Origin: an uncultured Burkholderiales bacterium
Lineage (GTDB): Bacteria; Pseudomonadota; Gammaproteobacteria; Burkholderiales; Burkholderiaceae_C
Length of the DNA: 5,948 nt
Direction: 5' to 3'
NCBI GenBank assembly: GCA_903925445.1
Contig: CAIYFE010000240.1
Location: forward strand, 1-5,948
Translations under genes and position numbers: made by a program
Shown: positions 5,401-5,948 of the stretch, piece by piece
Position numbering within the stretch: the first letter of the stretch is position 1
How the letters are laid out: every line of letters starts with the position of its first letter
Notes under the pieces: model-generated
The model's input: the letters and a program-made list of their open reading frames with translations, nothing else
Databases searched by the model: none
What the model was told of the DNA's origin: nothing

Positions 5401-5948
5401 GAGGTCAAGCCCGCAGCGTTAGTTCCCAACGCGTTAATTTGCAGAGAGCTCAAAGAATTCAACTCGCCTGGCGTTAAGACTGACAAGGCACTTGATGTAA
5501 ATGCACTCAAAGCAATTGAGTTGAACTGAGCAATGTAATTGGTCGGTAATGCTTGGATATCGACAGAAGTTAATCCAGCAGCATTGGTGCCAAACAGACC
5601 CATCTGGGAGGCGTTATACCCTTGCGTCAACTGTGATGGTGTGAGGTATGCAACTTGATCCGACGAAAAATAATTGGGCGTCAGCACTTGCAGTGCAGTT
5701 GTTTGCAAGTACTGAATTTGATACGGCGCAAAAGCAGATGATGGCGCGGTGGAAAAAATACCGATGAGGCTACTACCTCCCCATGTTGCCCAAGGCACTG
5801 TGCCGGTTTGACCATTGCTCAAGGTAACCACAATATTGAGCAATGCAAAAGTATTGGTTGCTAGCGATGTCAGTGGCGCAAGTGATTGATGGGCCGTACC
5901 TTTCCCATTCACTGAACTTAGGTTTTGCTGGGTGCCAATCAAATCTCC
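2475..5948 (-). CDS. Giant Ser/Thr/Ala-rich modular repeat protein, probable exported surface protein (N-terminus outside window)
   Basis: The frame is open from the right edge to the TAA at 2477-2475. I recognise no named family. Numbering here takes the TTG at 5942 as residue 1. The protein has no cysteine, few charged residues, and very high Ser, Thr, Ala, Leu and Gln content. Three modules repeat: a beta-rich domain (last part at 33-64; whole at 353-446 and 749-872), a conserved joint beginning I-x-Y-L and reaching LTP(N/D)Y(Y/F) (76-150, 467-541, 892-966), then an array of short L-(S/T)-x-x-(Q/E)-rich repeats. The first module has only the end of its beta domain, so the gene starts upstream of the window; the TTG has only GGAG two bases before it and is not a credible start. 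The C-terminus ends in SYLI, with no RTX nonapeptides, LPXTG, lipobox or autotransporter barrel. Linked GT41 and TolC genes suggest a glycosylated, type I-secreted adhesin or surface-layer-like protein; this function is inferred. Confidence 0.88.
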   Translation of the reverse strand, partial: GDLIGTQQNLSSVNGKGTAHQSLAPLTSLATNTFALLNIVVTLSNGQTGTVPWATWGGSSLIGIFSTAPSSAFAPYQIQYLQTTALQVLTPNYFSSDQVAYLTPSQLTQGYNASQMGLFGTNAAGLTSVDIQALPTNYIAQFNSIALSAFTSSALSVLTPGELNSLSSLQINALGTNAAGLTSYQMANLMTSDVQYLSGAAVGSLSTSAFLQISTAGLASLSTAGVSALNSWDVSQMAPSVFNAFTSSQWSSLGASASGLSGSQLSGVSTGQLQYLSATAVSNLTVPVVQSLTTAQLMGLASDTTALTSSQVMALSASQMQGLVNPTMVGGIVSATMAGQSVSTTNNTTNNFSGLNTAFWVVAPDGGYYKGVQVKLTQTGNTYSLQAISGAYTTQSTGLSAQQAITTFFATNTAIQSTVASDMLSGSYGISLLTIKLANGEVLPLYWPPAKTGVTTDATATVALAPSVIKYLTTSALTALTPDYYSSSQIAAMTTDQLNAFSLSDMNYFGWNASGLTAAQVASLSPAEILRLNSTALMAMSPTAFAALTPQSLSPAALAGLNPGEAATLVASDLNSLSAVQIAALGSYGFSGITASALNGMTAAKIGAINDNILGLLASTEANLTPSFISSLSNTAISSMTTTQVQALTAAQENALSPSQLAAMSDTQHAQLGFTHYTGTLSALTSSTIMAMSPQQVAAAFSASNIATLSSAAFGTLGTNVQALNSAELSQLTAAQVKSLVYNQVTGVSGTLGGYYLFGTSSNYKIAIQADNLNTVTGNGVYTFTVGSYISGRTPSPTTAGVRLKLTIADNVYTVQTASTGALAAQGDQTGNLGAIGNNTLVYATATNQSGIGVVNLYLTLSNGTTLPFSYSNWFALQTPYSYTLDLPFADSQIQYLTPAAVASLTPNYYTVGEVAYMTPEAVKAFGAASMSLFGANAAGLTGADIAALPSNYFSHFTNTAISAFTADAASGLTFIDIQMLPTVAISYLSPAAFGGLTSSAINGLNAAEVGALTPGQEAALNTNAAGLTIAHLAALTSADTKNFSAIAIRSLNSSVLGAMTAAEIQAMTTAQLAGIGTNAIGMTTTELINISTDQIQALTTIALNAIESSTNHTALIQAIQTDVLLNMTTSQLHVLHQTDMTAAQITALGTLQSYLI
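2626..2768 (-). repeat. C-terminal octapeptide repeat run
   Basis: Residues 1059-1105 again read as octads: TAAEIQAM, TTAQLAGI, a 7-residue GTNAIGM spacer, TTTELINI, STDQIQAL, TTIALNAI. The pattern is the same as in the central run, with Q or E at position 4. A short further tail follows to the C-terminus. This shows that the octad is the basic building unit of all three arrays. Confidence 0.65.
3045..3269 (-). repeat. Module joint, copy 3 (protein repeat of ~75 residues)
   Basis: Residues 892-966: I892-Q-Y-L895, L903-T-P-N-Y-Y908, then L931-F-G-A-N-A-A-G-L-T940 and a final A-I-S-A-F-T. It is closer to copy 1 than to copy 2, for example in ALPTNYIAQF versus ALPSNYFSHF, suggesting that copies 1 and 3 share the more recent ancestor or stronger constraint. 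Confidence 0.8.
3327..3698 (-). other. Beta-rich domain of module 3 (protein domain)
   Basis: Residues 749-872. The second half (799-872) matches module 2's domain through GVRLKLTIADNVYTVQTAS and LYLTLSNGTTLPFSYSNW. The first half (749-798) is an insertion or longer N-terminal part with strands such as YKIAIQ and VYTFTVGSYISG. The SNG-turn strand pair is also found in module 1 at residues 38-50, where the rest of the domain is cut off by the window edge. Confidence 0.6.
3933..4076 (-). repeat. Perfect run of six octapeptide repeats (S/T)-x-x-x-x-x-x-(L/M)
   Basis: Residues 623-670 divide exactly into six octads, each starting with Ser/Thr and ending with Leu/Met: TPSFISSL, SNTAISSM, TTTQVQAL, TAAQENAL, SPSQLAAM, SDTQHAQL. 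Position 4 is Gln in four of the six and position 5 is usually hydrophobic. Elsewhere in the protein the same unit occurs with insertions (8 to about 12 residues). The S/T-x-x-Q/E start is the classic helix N-capping box, so each unit is probably a very short helix in a solenoid; the fold is inferred. Confidence 0.7.
4320..4544 (-). repeat. Module joint, copy 2 (protein repeat of ~75 residues)
   Basis: Residues 467-541: I467-K-Y-L470, L478-T-P-D-Y-Y483, then Y506-F-G-W-N-A-S-G-L-T515 and a final A-L-M-A-M-S. It follows a full beta-rich domain (353-446) and leads into the longest short-repeat array of the protein. Confidence 0.8.
4605..4886 (-). other. Beta-rich domain of module 2 (protein domain)
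   Basis: Residues 353-446 break the short-repeat pattern. They contain aromatic and glycine-rich strands such as APDGGYYKGVQVKLT (361-375), GNTYSLQAIS (378-387) and LLTIKLANGEVLPLYW (430-445). The segment from G369 on aligns with the domain of module 3 (GVQVKLTxxxNxY versus GVRLKLTxxxNxY, both followed later by a strand, an N-G hairpin turn and L-P). Just before it lies an Asn/Thr linker, TTNNTTNNFSG. The fold is probably a small beta sandwich; no family is assigned. Confidence 0.6.
5493..5717 (-). repeat. Module joint, copy 1 (protein repeat of ~75 residues)
   Basis: Residues 76-150 of the repeat protein. Key positions are I76-Q-Y-L79, then L87-T-P-N-Y-F92, then the L116-F-G-T-N-A-A-G-L-T125 knot and the end A-L-S-A-F-T. 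The same landmarks recur in copies 2 and 3, with the LTP-x-Y element exactly 11 residues after the I-x-Y-L element in all three. Copies have diverged at the DNA level, so this is an old internal duplication. Confidence 0.8.
5751..5846 (-). other. C-terminal part of module 1 beta-rich domain (truncated by window edge)
   Basis: Residues 33-64 include LLNIVVTLSNGQTG and PWATW, matching the last strand pair and Trp of the domains in modules 2 and 3 (LYLTLSNGTTLPF, LTIKLANGEVLPLYW). The earlier strands, including the GVxxKLTxxxNxY element, are not present within the 32 residues before it. This is direct evidence that the gene extends beyond the right edge. Confidence 0.55.

Noticed and set aside
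5940..5948. GGAG plus TTG as a genuine ribosome site and start codon
   Set aside because: The spacing is only two bases and the first beta domain would be cut in half, so continuation upstream is more likely.
2475..5948. DNA tandem repeats or a CRISPR-like array
   Set aside because: The repeats are at protein level only. Codons differ between copies, and no exact direct repeats with unique spacers were seen.
2475..5948. RTX toxin or classical autotransporter
   Set aside because: No GGxGxDxUx nonapeptides and no C-terminal beta-barrel with terminal aromatic residue are visible.

Overview
The window looks like part of a betaproteobacterial genome, most likely Burkholderiales (Comamonadaceae-like). 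This is inferred from moderate GC, coding style and gene content, not from any marker gene, so the taxonomic call is soft. The window is almost entirely coding, and all real genes lie on the minus strand. The transcript therefore runs from base 5948 towards base 1. There is no gene-free stretch longer than a few bases, and I see no RNA gene, mobile element, CRISPR array or clear promoter or terminator.

In transcription order the layout is as follows. (1) 5948-2475 holds a very large, Ser/Thr/Ala/Leu-rich, cysteine-free repetitive protein whose N-terminus lies outside the window (at least 1157 codons visible). It consists of three copies of one long module: a beta-rich domain, a conserved ~75-residue joint, and a long array of short, roughly 8-residue repeats. 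(2) After 5 bases, 2469-658 holds a complete 603-residue TPR plus GT41 (SPINDLY / O-GlcNAc-transferase-like) glycosyltransferase. (3) After a single base, from 656 off the left edge, comes the first 218 residues of a TolC-family outer-membrane efflux/secretion protein with a signal peptide.

The spacing (5 bases, then 1 base, with no visible Shine-Dalgarno sites) makes this a tight operon, probably translationally coupled. The simplest reading is a dedicated surface or exoprotein system. The repetitive protein would be the cargo, the GT41 enzyme would glycosylate it in the cytoplasm, and the TolC protein would be the outer-membrane exit of a type I secretion machine whose ABC transporter and membrane-fusion protein would lie beyond the left edge. 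The arrangement resembles in logic the HMW1A/HMW1B/HMW1C adhesin system, where a GT41 enzyme modifies an exported adhesin. Here the exporter gene is TolC-like rather than a two-partner (TpsB) pore. The functional link is an inference from gene order; the domain identities of the glycosyltransferase and TolC genes are well supported.
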